DNA of 64,000 nt, taken from Edolisoma coerulescens (lineage: Eukaryota; Chordata; Aves; Passeriformes; Campephagidae). Shown piece after piece: positions 35,611 through 48,517 of this stretch. The translations under genes and the position numbers were made by a program. Positions within the stretch are counted from its first letter, which is position 1, and the number at the start of each line of letters is the position of its first letter. The notes under the pieces are model-generated. The model did no database searches. It saw nothing but the letters and a program-made list of their open reading frames with translations, and was not told where the DNA came from. The DNA lies in NCBI GenBank assembly GCA_013397115.1, contig VWZW01001322.1:1480282-1544281 (forward strand), in the 5' to 3' direction.

Positions 35611-38600
35611 GAGTGCCACTTAAAATACCAGCCCATCAGTCCCTAACTGCTAAGTGCTATGGTCAGCCTTTATCTGAAATTGTTATGTCAAATGTTGTTG
35701 ATTTTGGGCAAAGTGGAAAGCACCCTTGCTGTTTGCCTCCAGGCAGGCTTTCACTTGCCACTTGCGACAGACTCAAGGTCTGACATTGCATGGCCACATT
35801 TCTTACTGTAGATACCATTCCTCTTCCTTCACCCCTAGCCTGCTGCTTTTATTTTTTATTTCTTTTTTTTCAGGCTGAGGAAAAGCTGGGTAAGAGATGT
35901 TTGTTTTGGGGAAAGAAGAAAGAAAACTACTCTGGAATTACTGAAAAATGCAATGCAGGTTTCAACAAAGAGTCACTTAAAGATAGCTAAAACTCTATGG
36001 AGGTCTTTTTTCTTTCTTTTTTTTTTTTTTTCAGAAAACAAAGTGGATGGAAACAGCTGGAGACTATAACTTGGAAAATTGAGACAGTAAGATGAATAAA
36101 ACTTGCTGTTTTTCCTCTCCTGTCCCAACCTGCAGGGGACAAGGTTGGGGAGCAACCTCTTCAACCCCTTTTCAAAACAGATGTTGGATTCCCAAAGAGT
36201 TCAGGTTTGGACTATTTTGCTTTAAACAAAAATATCAATTATTTTTTTGTACAGTGCTCAAGGGTCTTTAGTCCAGCTACAGCTTGTCACACGTAAGTAA
36301 ACGTGGCAGATCCACTACTTAATTCTGATTAGCATAAAAAATTGGTTTTAATGAACCTTAATCTTTAACACTCATATATACCATAGTTTTCAACTCCGTG
36401 CGTCACTAGAGTTTTCCTAGCTTAGTATCTTGCAATTAGCTTTTGTTATCCTATGCACCATTGCTACAATTCATTGAATGTAAAAAAGCAGTCATGAAAT
36501 TTGGCTTGTAAATGCTCTTGCTGCAGGTGATAGGACTTCATTCTGCACCATTTCCCCAACTCTTTTCAGTTATCCCTTCGGGTGCACAAGTTGGAACACT
36601 TCAAGGCTCATAAAGGTAACAAAGTACTGACATATCTCAGATCAAGCAGTCAAAATTTAGGTTTTATTATTTTCAGGTTTACATGGGCTTAAACACAGGT
36701 GCACCAAAGCTAAGAGCTGCTGTGGGATAAAGTTGCCTTGGCTGCTCTCTCAGCGCATTCCACTGCTATAAAAACAGTGAAGACATCGCAAAACCTCTTC
36801 TAAAACAGCCACACAGAAATCCATTAAAATGAGCAGAACCAGAAGATCTCATTTCCATTCCTAGCAATGCTATTGAGATCTCTGAGATCTCGGCCAAGTG
36901 ACCTAACTCCTCCGCAGTCCTACTTCTCACAGCTGAGAAGGGGAAATACTGATTTTGGGCACGATATGTTGAGATTTCTGCCCTAAAGCTTTCGTTTAGT
37001 CATGAACATTGAACAAGGGCCTACAGTCAGCAGGAAAACAATGACGACCACTTCTCTAAGTTGAAAGATTTCAAATAGTTAGCTCCTATGCAGGAATCTG
37101 TAATGATTTTATAAGGCAGACCTACTGCAATATTATGGTTTATATGGTTTAATCAGTGAATTTAGTAATTTTATTTTGGATGGTTTAGTTTTATTAAGTT
37201 TCATTGATAGCATGAATGTTCCAGCTGAAGATGGTTCAGGACTTCTAACATACTCTGTGATGAGATCTATAATTGTTGGGTTTTTTTTCTTATAGTATCT
37301 ATATCAGCTCTACCTCTATTTCTGTAACCCTGTTGTTGAACCCTCACTTAAACAATTAGTGTGTTTATTATGCATCACCCCAGCACTACTTTTCAAATGT
37401 AAGGCCAGGCATGTGTTCAGAATAAGAAGCCTCTATGAAGGATGGATTTTAAAACATATTTAAAATATACCTACTGTCATGTAGAAACCATGCCCAGGTG
37501 CAATACTGGGTTGTGAGGTTGTGTGCAATCTCACATTGCTAGGTTCTCACTACCTCCCTCAGGAAACACCTGGACCCCAAAAAGTATGCTGTTTGTACTT
37601 TTTAGTGTACAAGACCTTTGTTTAAATTACATTGAGAGTTTTAAACAAAGCCCTTAAATCCCACATGTGTGTATAAGCTCCTCAAACTGCAAAATATGCC
37701 AAATAAATCTAGAAATTCCTGACAATGCAGTGACTGGGGCAGCAACCACAAGAACCCAGCACAACCCAACGTTGAGCATAGCTGATAGAGCAAAGGCATG
37801 TAGACCTGTATCTGCAATCTGCAATTGGAAAGAGGTAAAATCAATACAAGCTGAGTACAATTCCTTATATTTTGACAGTGTCCACTGAATAAGTGTTGAT
37901 ATTCTTTTTCGGTGTCATGTATGTCTTCTACTTTAACTCTGAAGATTCTAAATCTTCATGCAAACCTATATCTGAAACTCTGTTTGTTTGTTGGGCCATT
38001 GGGTCTTAAAGTGTTTACCTGAGGCCCAAAGTCAGGCAAATTTTATCCTTATTTTTTTCAGGCATATATTCTGGCTCACTGTTTTTACTTCCTTTCTGTA
38101 GAATCAAGTGAGTATGAGATATCACTGACTTCAAGTGATATGGAACCAAAGCAAATTATTTTGGGCTGATGGCATTCATCAAAGCTGTGCCTTGTGGCTG
38201 GAGACACTAGCAGAACTGGACACATGCCATTTGGGCCAGGCAGCCTTGTTGGCACCAATGGTCATTCCACTTCCCTGCAACAACATGGATCTCATAGTCT
38301 TTCTCCAGCTGAGGACTTGGCTCTGAGTTACTTTTCTCTCTTAACAAAATCGTTTCAGGGCTGCAAAGGACCCCTGCCCTTCCTGCTCTGGTCTGCCTCA
38401 TTGCACCCCTGCCCTTCCTTCGTGCATTTGCAAACAAGCAGCAGACGCAGATTACAACTGCCCTAAAGTATTTCTGTGCCTTCAGGGTTACTTGTTTGAC
38501 ACAGGCCTGAGACAAAGCAGATTAACCAGAGCATGGGGCACAGCAGAGATTTAGGTCCATCTTTCTACCCCAAAACACTACACAGGGCAAAATGTGCATT

Positions 38601-41600
38601 TTTATGTTTCAGAGGTGCTGGAGCCATGGATTTCTTCCCCAGACACATCAGGTCTGCCAGGGTGCTTCCAGCCTTACCCACTGAAGTTATTCCTGATGCT
38701 CTCAGGACCTTCAGGATGCTTGAAGCTCTGCACTGGAAGAGAGGCTGCTTGAATTGTTCTCTTTGTGTTTAATTTTTACCAGAAATTTAGGGCTGGGGCC
38801 AATAGTATCATTGGAACCAGCTGAAGATTTCATATAAAAATGAAATTAGGCTATTATTAGAGTACCATGCACTTGCCCAGTGGAGCTTTTCCACTTTCCT
38901 TGAAACAAAAGAAGAAAACACTGCACTCACATCAGATAGAAATGTAAACAAGTCTAGTAGTGCAGCAAAATGTTGCTTCCAACAAATCGCATGGGGTATT
39001 TTATCTCCTTGTGTAATGCCCTGACTGCCTAATCAGTTACACGAGCACAGCACCATTTGCAGTGTTCCCCAGAACAGGCCACGGTGCCACCCTCTGCCTT
39101 GTGAATAGGAAATCTTCCCTGAGACAGCATTACTGTGGGAGACTGAGGGGCTCTCCTCTCATCACAGCCAGAGCTAGAGACGTAAGAGCCTGGGGCTACC
39201 CTAAAAGGCTGGTGTGTGTCATATCAGCTGGCTGGGCTGTGCTCACTTAAAATAGCCTGGATTTTGTTCTAATTTAAGTCCATTGATCTGACTTTGAGGA
39301 AGAAAGTTAAAGGGTTTATCAACCAGTGTCATTCTAGGAATATCACAAATGTCTAAAGAAATAAATTGGGAAGGAGGATTCTGACTTGTTAAGAACTTGC
39401 TTTCCAGGGTAAATAAAATTTGCAGAATTCTCATCATGTTGCCATATGCTTATTTCTCCAAAGTCATCACTTGGGGCATTTGTTTTAGGAAGGGTTCACT
39501 TTCAGATGACACATGACAGAGTCAGTTTATGAGGAAGAGCTATAAAAAAGTCAAAGATTTTCAATTATTTCCTCAAAATAATTGAAAAATACACCAGCTA
39601 ATACCTTATTTTCCTCGAGAAGGCTATAGGTTTATAACCCTAAAAAGCAAATGCAGATACGTGGGGAAATTGAAAGATTCCCATCTGTGTCTCACAGCTG
39701 GATCAAAAATGCAATGGAAATGGAAAAATACTTATAAAATTCAATAAGCTTCAATATAGACTGGTTTATTTTTTCTAGATGGGAATGCAAATTTGTATAA
39801 TCAAACAAAGTTCTTCCATCATTTAAGGACAGAATTTCTGTAGAACTTGAGAGACAGCTTGAGAACAGAAAAGTATGTAGCAAAAAAAACCCAAATAAAA
39901 CAACTGATGCTGTTTCACCTTGACTAAGACTCTTTAGCCAGTGATTGAGGGACACTACAAATGATTTGCCAGAAAGAATTGAGGAAGGGAAGGTACTTGG
40001 GTAAACTTAAGTGTGATTTGGGCACAAAAAACTAGACTGATATGAATCCCAGTTCAAAATGAACAAGAAACAGTTAAAAATAAACTGCCAAATTATCCTT
40101 CAAAAAAAATCCAAATCATAAATTAACATTGATAGAATAAAATGTCTAATGATGACAGAGGCTTTATGATGACAGGCACCCTGATAAATGTTGTGAGGAG
40201 GAAGAACAGAGGGATATTTTTAAAATCTATCATCAGTCTGTGCAGGGAGGATTTATTTCCCTCATAAAGATGTGACAAAAATACAAATATGCCTGTAGAT
40301 TTATGTTCCCTAACCTCCTAATCAAGAAAATACTGAGAGCACAATATTCAAGAATATCAAAGCACAGTTTCAGCTGCACACATAGGTGCTGAAAATACAG
40401 GGATCATCCCACAGAGCAGCTGTTATATCAGCAATGCACAAAAGTGAGTTCAGGACACACAGGAGTTGAGCCCCGAAGCAAAACTCACTGCAATATAAGT
40501 GCTTTCAACATGTTAATCGAACTGATTACAGTTGTCTTACACCACATGAAAGGAGAGCTCAAAAATGAGGAAACTAAAGAAGGTCAGAACCAAGAAAAAC
40601 AATGGTTGGAACTGTCTGTGAAGCATCAGCAACAGACATTTTGCTCACATTCAAGAAGTAAGGGCAGAAATAAAGTACATGTGCACCATTAATCTCAGCC
40701 CTAATGAAATTATTTGCAGTTCTTATAATCACCATGGTAAGCAAGTCCATGGTATACAGTTACATCTCTGATTTGAAACAATTTTTCTGTTTCCAAAATC
40801 CGTAAACGTTTATGCATTGTTATACTGGTCAGCGTAGAGAGCAGGGTGGCTGCTCACTACCAGAAAATGATGAGCCACAACCCTGCCACAGGGCTGCATT
40901 CTGGGTGCTCTCATTCCCACTGTCCCAGTGCTGCGGATTCCCACAGACAGGGATAGGGTGGCCTCCCCAGCACGGAGGAGCCCTGCATGCCCTGGGAAGT
41001 ATTTCAGTGACATGGTCTTTGAAGGGTCACAAATCAACCGCAACTTTGAAGAACAACAACATGCTCTTCCAGAGGATCTGGGCAGTATCTCAGGAGAAGG
41101 GGTTTCTCCCGGGGAACATTGAAAGGGTGGTTTGATCATGTGAGAAAATAGGACAACCCTGAGGAAAGTGCTTGTCATCTGCTGACAGAAAGAAAAAAGG
41201 TTCTGGATAAAAGACTAAAAGCTTCCAGAGTCTCCAAAAATAATTATAAAGCAGAGTCAGCTCAAGCCTCAGAATCAAATACCAGATAAGAAGGCTGAGG
41301 GGGCTTCAAAATGGGTTCAAACAGCACAATTCATGGAGATTGACTCATTTTAGAGGTTTCAAGTTCTGTGTGGACATATCTGATCACCACAGGAAATCTC
41401 ATTGTGTTCTGTTTTGACTGACACATTCACAAATTTTGTGATGCCAGTCTTATGCAAGGGGTTGAATTGAGCAGGATTAGTACAGTCAATAAAAGTTGGT
41501 GGTCTCTGTAATGTATTCTGGATCTTTTAGCCAAACCAAGTAAGAGCTATTTCGTCAGAACACTCTTCCCTTTTGTTCTCAAACAGAGTAACTGCATGCA

Positions 41601-41687
41601 GCTTTACTGGGCATGGGTACATGCCCCTGAATTTGTATTATGCAGACACTTTGCCTAAAGGGATACGTCTAGGTCCCAGTCAACCTA
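35611..41687. other. Unique AT-rich non-coding sequence
   Basis: Two strong pyrimidine-tract/AG sequences lie close together (near 35,873 and 36,033) without a convincing exon. The minus-strand ORF of 122 codons at 40.81-41.18 kb has no recognisable domain. No repeat family was seen. Confidence 0.45.
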
Positions 41688-41920
41688 CCCCCCCCAAAAA
41701 AAAACCCCAAACAAAAAAAAAAAACCCCCAAACAAACAAAAAAAAACCCAAACAAATTCAAAAAACCAAAACAAACAAAAAACCCAAAACAAAAAACAAC
41801 AACAAAAACCCCCCAAACAAACAAAAACCAACCAAACAAACAAAAAACCCCTCCTCCCCCAAAAATCAATAACAAAAAAAGACTAAAAAAAATTAAAAAA
41901 AAAAAAAACAAAACAAAACA
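41688..41920. repeat. A/C low-complexity tract
   Basis: About 230 bases made almost only of A runs and C runs (CCCCCCAAAAAAAAA, AACAAACAAAAAACCC and similar). On the minus strand this is T/G-rich with several G runs. The F/G/L-rich minus ORF and the K/P/N-rich plus ORF covering it are translation artefacts. Confidence 0.95.
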
Positions 41921-42439
41921 CTGAGCAAAGCAATAAATTAGAAAGAATAGTACTTTTTTAAACATGTGGATCTGATGTTTCTTGCCTTTCCTGCTAGGCA
42001 TCATATAGCTAAATATTTGGAACTTGCCCATGCAAAAAAGTTCTGCTTAAATCATTAGTAACCTCCATCCGCCAGCAAATAAATCCTACGCAGCTGTTCG
42101 TTGAGCCAGCAGAAATATGGCAGGGCTAATGATTTTATTGTTGAAAGGGCCCTGATTGTATCTCCTCATTCAGGCTCTAGTTTTTTTGAATATAAAAGGA
42201 TTTATTTGGAGAGGAAGTATCCATTTCATGCTTGCAGGTCAGAATTCAAAGACAAGATCTGACAGGCAGATTTTTTGGGGCAGGCAAAATTATTGATAAA
42301 AGTACTAATCACCTAATTCAGAGACAATCTCATTTGTGTACCTGTCTGACCTCCCATATACCTTTTCCCCTGGATTGTTATGAACAAGAGACTTGCACGT
42401 GTCCATAGCGGTGGTTTATAGTGGCACACATTTTTTATG
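41921..42439. other. Unique non-coding sequence
   Basis: No feature recognised. Confidence 0.5.
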
Positions 42440-42740
42440 GGTAGTTTTATTTAGGCAATTCGATGCATTGCAATAATGCCAAATAGACTTAGTTGAATAA
42501 GGTTCACGGTTTTATTATTTAAGTTTTACATATTTTCGTCTCTAGTTTTGGTAAGATAATGAATGAAAAAAAAGGGACCATTTGCATGTGCAAATGATAC
42601 AGGATTCAAGTTGAAATTATGACTTTTCATTCCATCATTTTCATTTGCAATTGTCTAATCAATAGCTATTGTTTTATCAATGGATTTTCTCAAAATTACA
42701 TGATCATAAAAGAGTTGTAGTAGCCTTAGGCTTAAAGCCC
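42440..42740. promoter_or_regulatory. Regulatory-looking AT-rich segment with POU/SOX/homeodomain-type motifs
   Basis: The segment holds a palindromic octamer pair, ATTTGCA-TG-TGCAAAT, at 42580-42595, which includes the POU octamer ATTTGCAT. It also has CATTGCAATAATG, TAATCAATAGCTATTG and ATTGTTTTATCAATGG. Dense homeodomain-, SOX- and POU-type motifs are typical of conserved developmental enhancers, but AT-rich DNA yields such motifs by chance. Confidence 0.25.
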
Positions 42741-45179
42741 AGGCAAATAAATGCAGTAAACTCAGATTAAAACAACAATACTTTAAACCTGAAATAAGAA
42801 TCCAAACCCTTAGATTCAGGCCAGTAGTAGTGTTGCATATAAGGATGTATTACAAATCAACACAAAAAGATGACTGTATGTCTAACAATGACCAAACAGA
42901 GGAGTGATATTATGCTATTCTCATTTACCTTAGTGCAAGCCTGGAAAAATTTCAGCTACTCCCTAATTATATCAGAATTTGGAAGCAGAAACATACTACA
43001 ATTCTGTATCTTTGTAATTTATGTAAAGAACTCCTCTTAAGTGAAAGTAAACAATTTTATTCCTTTCTGTCAAGAGCAAAGTTCCCCAAATGAAATTTTA
43101 CGACATAAATTATGGTGCAAGGCAGTATTCCCCTACACTTCTCTTATTTATATCCCAGTGGTATAAACTGTTTGCAAAGCAAGCAAAATTTGACTAGGTT
43201 TCTGTCCATCATATAAAATAGTGTCCGAAATGTTAGTATGTATTATGACCATCATGACATAAATTTTTAAGGCTTTTCTTTTCAGTAGATTCCTAAAATG
43301 ACCATTAGTTTTGATGATTAAGTTGTGATTTCATTCCATCAGGACCTATGTTCTTCACAGGTTTTCTTTGACTTAACACAGTCATTAGGAAACTGTTCCC
43401 CTCTTTTCCAATTTTCCTTAGAAAGAAATATTTTACAGACGGAACCTCTGCCACCAGCTACACTGTGCATTTGAAACCCATACAGAACCAAGTTCGAACA
43501 AGGAGAACGACCCTTTCCAATGAGAAATCCAATTGGCCTGCAGGATGCAATCCTGTCACCCAGTCAAGTACATCCCGGCCCCACGACCTGCTTCTTAATC
43601 CTGCACAAGGAAAAAAACACCTTAAAAAAGTCCTCCAGAAAAGCTGGGCTTTCCCCATGATTTATTCCACTATTGTTCGAGGCCTTGTCCAGCTGGGAGG
43701 TGGCTGGCTGTAATATTTTGAACTCAGTGGGTGTGAGACATGATACACTTTCTCAGACAAGGACCATCAATCATTTCAACCAAGCAGATGTTTTTAGGTT
43801 ATTAAAGATTGAAAGTTGGACTTTCTGAATATTCAATATTCACCATACCTGGTGAATGGCTGTGCATTTCTTGCTACTATACCAGACATTTAAAATATTT
43901 TTGATTTGGACATACCAAGCCCAGCATTTATGAGATGTAAAGACTTGATAACATTGGCAGAGAAGAAAGTGGACAGAATATGTTTCGAAATAACATTGGT
44001 GACTAATCAAAGTGAGTTGTTCCAAATCCAAGATCTGGAGCACAGAATTAGAAACTGACATCCAACACAAATGTAATTCTAAACTATCAATAATTGTTTT
44101 AAGAAGTTTCAAATCTTAAAGAAAAAAGGGATTTTATATTGGCTTTGACCTTAAAATATTTTATGTCCCTCATTTAACTAGAAATCCTCATACTTGAAAA
44201 TGACCAATATTTGACTTCGCTATATTTCCATTTGTTTAATGAATGCAAATATTCTGCTGTGCTCTGTGGAATTATAAGTGGACATTTCTGTTCCAAGAAG
44301 TTTATACTAAGAAGGCAGCACACAAAATAATTGTACACAAATTGAAGGGCTGGAGATAGATCACATTATTGTCATTCCAGGCCATTCTTATTTTTTCAGC
44401 CTAGTTTCCTAAGGAATTCTGTTCTGTTTGCTTCTGTCTGTCTGTTTCTGTGAGGGGACCCTTCCGCCTTATCTTATACCAATAGATTTGACCTTGTTAG
44501 CCAGTACAAGAATGATGGTTTTGGTAGCAGTTGGGATGTGGAAGCCAACCATTGGACAGAATCCATCTCTTACCTCTCACAGAGAGCAAAAGGAATGCTG
44601 TAAGGATGATCCCCCAACATAACCTGGAACATCCCAAGACAAGAAAATTATTAGAACCAGTCTAACCTGTAACATCTTCAGTCAGGGTTTACATTTTATA
44701 AAATGCTGGAGAATCATTCTTGCAAATCAGCAGATAAACCAGCTCTTTAAATTTCTCACCCTTATGAGTTTTCTGATGTTCCAGTTCAGTCAGACTGAAG
44801 ATTTTTCAACATGTTGCAGTGTTCCTCAAGTCTTGATCCATAGGAGTGTGCTGATGCATATTCCTGCTACAGACTTAGCATAATCCCACTGAAATCATGA
44901 TCAATGAGGAAATTCAAATCAATTGGAAATCGGACTCAGGTTCAGCATATGCCCAAACTATTCATTTATGGTAATTAATGACACTGTACCTGCCAGGAAG
45001 AAGTATATGTTGAGAACAGTATGCAGCAAAAGAGGGATGGGCTTCCCAGCACAGAAGCCACTTTGTGGAGATTTGGGACTATGTGGAAGATGGGATGGTT
45101 CTCAGTTTGGGCAGAGCAAAGGATCACATGTGGGTAAGAGCAAAGGCAGTTCTGGGTGAAGAGGAAGAGAGTCAAAAAT
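42741..45179. other. Unique non-coding sequence
   Basis: A plus-strand frame open from 43372 to 43713 begins near an acceptor-like TTTTCCTTAG at 43421, but no domain is recognised. No repeat was seen. Confidence 0.45.
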
Positions 45180-45714
45180 GGAGGTAGGAGAAGAGGTGTC
45201 CCAAAGTCCATGGGAGAAAAATACTGAACTTGATGATGTGGTAGGTCCTTCCCACAGGCTACAGTTCTTCACAAACTGCTCCAGTGTGGGCCCTCCCATG
45301 GACTGCAGTCTTGCAGGAGCAGACTGCACCAATGTGGGCCCTCCATGGGGTCAGAAGTCCTGCCAGCAAAGGTGATCCAGCTCAGGCTTCCCACAGAGTC
45401 ACCATCTACGCAGGGCATCCACCTGCTCTGGTGTAGGGATCTTCCAGGGCCTTCAGATGAATCTCTGCTCTACCGTGGACCTCTGCTGGTTGCAAGGACA
45501 CAGCTCCGTCCCCATGGTGTGCACCACAGTCTGCAGGGGAATCTCAGCTCCAGCGCCTGGAGCACCTCCTGCCCCTCCTTCTGCACTGACCTCGGTGTCT
45601 GCAGTTTCTTTCCTCAGTGCAGTTCCTTCTGCACAATAACATTTTCTCCCTTCTTAAATACATTATCCCAGAGATGCTGCCACCATCACTGATGGGCTCA
45701 GCCTTGGCCTTGGA
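45180..45714 (-). mobile_element. ERVL-type LTR, copy A (internal and 3' part), minus orientation
   Basis: The sequence contains imperfect sub-repeats built on GCTCCAGTGTGGGCCCTCCC and ATGGACTGCAGTC, then CCAGCGCCTGGAGCACCTCC. This is the reverse complement of an LTR I recall as common in songbird genomes (ERVL2-like in zebra finch). A TATTTAAGAA promoter element lies at 45660-45651. The far (LTR 3') boundary near 45,180 is approximate and seems truncated. The copy stops at the N at 45715 and is repeated immediately after it, see the duplication entry. Confidence 0.65.
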
Positions 45715-45715
45715 N
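45715..45715. other. Single N joining two copies of the same sequence
   Basis: The N sits where copy A stops. The next base is the continuation of a position 425 bases earlier, so this is a contig join, not an ambiguous base call. Confidence 0.9.
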
Positions 45716-46263
45716 CCCTCCCATGGACTGCAGTCTTGCAGGAGCAGACTGCACCAATGTGGGCCCTCCATGGGGTCAGAAGTCCTGCCAGCAAAGGTGA
45801 TCCAGCTCAGGCTTCCCACAGAGTCACCATCTACGCAGGGCATCCACCTGCTCTGGTGTAGGGATCTTCCAGGGCCTTCAGATGAATCTCTGCTCTACCG
45901 TGGACCTCTGCTGGTTGCAAGGACACAGCTCCGTCCCCATGGTGTGCACCACAGTCTGCAGGGGAATCTCAGCTCCAGCGCCTGGAGCACCTCCTGCCCC
46001 TCCTTCTGCACTGACCTCGGTGTCTGCAGTTTCTTTCCTCAGTGCAGTTCCTTCTGCACAATAACATTTTCTCCCTTCTTAAATACATTATCCCAGAGAT
46101 GCTGCCACCATCACTGATGGGCTCAGCCTTGGCCTTGGAAAGTCTGTCTTGGAGCCCTCAGACATTGCCTCTGTTGGACATGGGGGACGTTTCCGGCAGT
46201 TTCTCAGAGAAGCCACCCCCATACCCCGCTGCTATCAAGACTTTGCCATGCAAATCCAATACA
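45716..46263 (-). mobile_element. ERVL-type LTR, copy B, minus orientation, with 5' end
   Basis: On the minus strand the LTR starts TGTATTGGATTTGCATGGCA at 46263. It continues through the promoter region (TATTTAAGAA at 46085-46076) into the same sub-repeats as copy A. No retroviral coding sequence precedes it on the right, so it is a solo or truncated LTR. AATGG follows the boundary on the right, but no matching duplication was found on the left. Confidence 0.65.
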
Positions 46264-47806
46264 AATGGATATGGGAAGACACGGGATAGAGTTGAGCTGC
46301 AGGCTGTGATACCTGCCTGCAGAAGCACATGGCAGCACAAAGGCTTGTCTCTGCCTGACCTTAGGGGGAAGAAATGCCACAGGACAGAGCCCTGCGGAGA
46401 GCAGCCTGCCAGGAGCTGACAGAGGGGTGAACAGCTCGTGATCACCCCATAGAAGGACATTCAGAAAGTGCATTGCTGATGGGGCAATGTGTGATAAGTT
46501 GCTTAATAGAAATTGCCATGTAAGGAAGTACTATGTCTTAAAGAAGTGTATGAAAGCAACTCGTTTCCTTTGAATCCAGATTCCCCACGCAGCGAAGTCT
46601 GTGTTTCAATCGCCAACAAATGGACAACATGAGAAGGAGACAGAACTGAACTTTACAGAAGCAGAGTCACAAAGGAGCAAGGCCTGGCCAGGAGAGTGCC
46701 ACACCGGGCAAAGGGCATTGGTAGCCACCACACAACATTCAAAGCCAAAGGTCAAGCAGAGGCATGTGAAGTGGGATTCAAATGGCTATCTATCTGCAAA
46801 GCCTGATTCACCATTCCTGTACTAGGATGGGAAGAATGAAGTTTGGAAGGATGGCTGCTGATAAGAGGGAGAAGACCAAATATCTATCTTTTAAAGAGTG
46901 AAGGTGGGCTTGAAAGGAAACACGCCACATACGCACCCACACTCACCCACACACACACCCCAGAGAAAGAGTAAACAAGCTGCAACAATAGCTCCCATGT
47001 GTAGGAGAGGAGAAAGAACTGGACGTGACATGGGAAGCTGAACAAGGCAAATGGGATGGAAAAAGGAATTTTGACAAAAATTAAACCAGCAGGCAAAAGT
47101 CAGAGCTTGTTTTCATCCTCTCAGTATTCAGCACCAGTGTTCATGGGGAAATATGCCAAAGAGACCACTGGAAATACTAAGAATAGTATAGGGAGTAAAA
47201 AAAGCTGCACTTGTACAACAGATTCTTTCCTCCTTTTTACCTGACAGGCCATCACAGTGAATTATTTCTTGGGAGAGACCAAGAAGCTTCAAAGTGTCAG
47301 AAGCCAGAAACCATCCTCAGAATTCCATTAGGCAGTCATTGCTCCAATGCCCCACCACATGTATGGGTGAAATTAACCACATGAAAAGGTGCTGTCCTCT
47401 AAAATAATACCATATGTGAACTCAGCACTTCTTATATACTTTGTAAAACAAATGCTAGTAATTCAGTGGCTCTATAGCAAATAGCCTCTGCCCAGAGTGA
47501 ACAATCAGCAAGGCCAGAAAGATTATTTGGTGAATAGGACTTAGGACTTGCTGCAGTGAACAAAGGCTGACAGTGAAGCTGATGGTGAAAACCCAATATT
47601 TGCTTTTAAATTCAGCTTCTCAATAACCAAGCATACTGTAACACCTAGAATTTTGTCTATGTCCCTCTTCTTTGAGAGAAAGGAGTAGGTTTCCCTCCTT
47701 TTTGAGAGAGGAATAGAGCAGCACTTTGTGCAATTCATTTTCCCCAAATTTACTCATCCAATCTACTTCTTTTATTAAAAATCTCTCTTCCCCAGGCAAA
47801 AAAAAA
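46264..47806. other. Unique flank of the LTR (first copy)
   Basis: Non-coding sequence with a CA-rich microsatellite-like stretch at about 46,925-46,962. It is repeated at 48,518-50,060. All ORFs here occur in identical pairs because of the duplication and show no known domain. Confidence 0.6.
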
Positions 47807-47944
47807 NNNNNNNNNNNNNNNNNNNNNNNNNNNNNNNNNNNNNNNNNNNNNNNNNNNNNNNNNNNNNNNNNNNNNNNNNNNNNNNNNNNNNNNNNNNNNN
47901 NNNNNNNNNNNNNNNNNNNNNNNNNNNNNNNNNNNNNNNNNNNN
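47807..47944. other. Assembly gap, 138 N
   Basis: The gap begins right after nine A residues that in the second copy open an A/C-rich tract. The sequence after the gap restarts at a position equivalent to 45266. Confidence 0.97.
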
Positions 47945-48517
47945 TCTTCACAAACTGCTCCAGTGTGGGCCCTCCCATGGACTGCAGTCTTGCAGGAGCA
48001 GACTGCACCAATGTGGGCCCTCCATGGGGTCAGAAGTCCTGCCAGCAAAGGTGATCCAGCTCAGGCTTCCCACAGAGTCACCATCTACGCAGGGCATCCA
48101 CCTGCTCTGGTGTAGGGATCTTCCAGGGCCTTCAGATGAATCTCTGCTCTACCGTGGACCTCTGCTGGTTGCAAGGACACAGCTCCGTCCCCATGGTGTG
48201 CACCACAGTCTGCAGGGGAATCTCAGCTCCAGCGCCTGGAGCACCTCCTGCCCCTCCTTCTGCACTGACCTCGGTGTCTGCAGTTTCTTTCCTCAGTGCA
48301 GTTCCTTCTGCACAATAACATTTTCTCCCTTCTTAAATACATTATCCCAGAGATGCTGCCACCATCACTGATGGGCTCAGCCTTGGCCTTGGAAAGTCTG
48401 TCTTGGAGCCCTCAGACATTGCCTCTGTTGGACATGGGGGACGTTTCCGGCAGTTTCTCAGAGAAGCCACCCCCATACCCCGCTGCTATCAAGACTTTGC
48501 CATGCAAATCCAATACA
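47945..48517 (-). mobile_element. ERVL-type LTR, copy C, minus orientation
   Basis: Same element as copies A and B: LTR start TGTATTGG at 48517 on the minus strand, TATTTAAGAA at 48339-48330. The left side is cut by the gap. It is probably the same genomic element as the other two copies. Confidence 0.65.

Noticed and set aside
35860..36035. Two strong pyrimidine-tract acceptors (near 35,873 and 36,033)
   Set aside because: The only donor-like site would give an exon of about 16 bases, and poly-T tracts with AG are common by chance.
40810..41178. 122-codon minus ORF, also open on plus
   Set aside because: No recognisable domain, no splice or polyadenylation context, and both strands open over the same bases.
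41609..41626. Inverted repeat GGGCATG-GGTA-CATGCCC
   Set aside because: A short hairpin with no associated features. Such 7-bp arms are expected several times in 64 kb.
41688..41920. G-quadruplex array on the minus strand
   Set aside because: G runs are mostly separated by loops longer than 7 bases, so the canonical pattern is not met.
41573..42031. K/P/N-rich plus ORF and F/G-rich minus ORF
   Set aside because: Translation of the A/C low-complexity tract.
46925..46962. CA-rich stretch as a CRISPR-like or telomere-like repeat
   Set aside because: It is an imperfect CA/CCCACA microsatellite, also copied at about 49,179-49,216 by the duplication.
47620..48115. ORFs spanning the N gap at 47807-47944
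   Set aside because: They join two copies of a duplicated block through unknown bases.
45345..48371. Three identical 115-codon ORFs (45345-45692, a second copy inside 45617-46117, and 48024-48371) that look like a tandem gene family
   Set aside because: They lie within the LTR and are copies created by the N-joined duplication. The frame crosses an N and has no protein-like family match.
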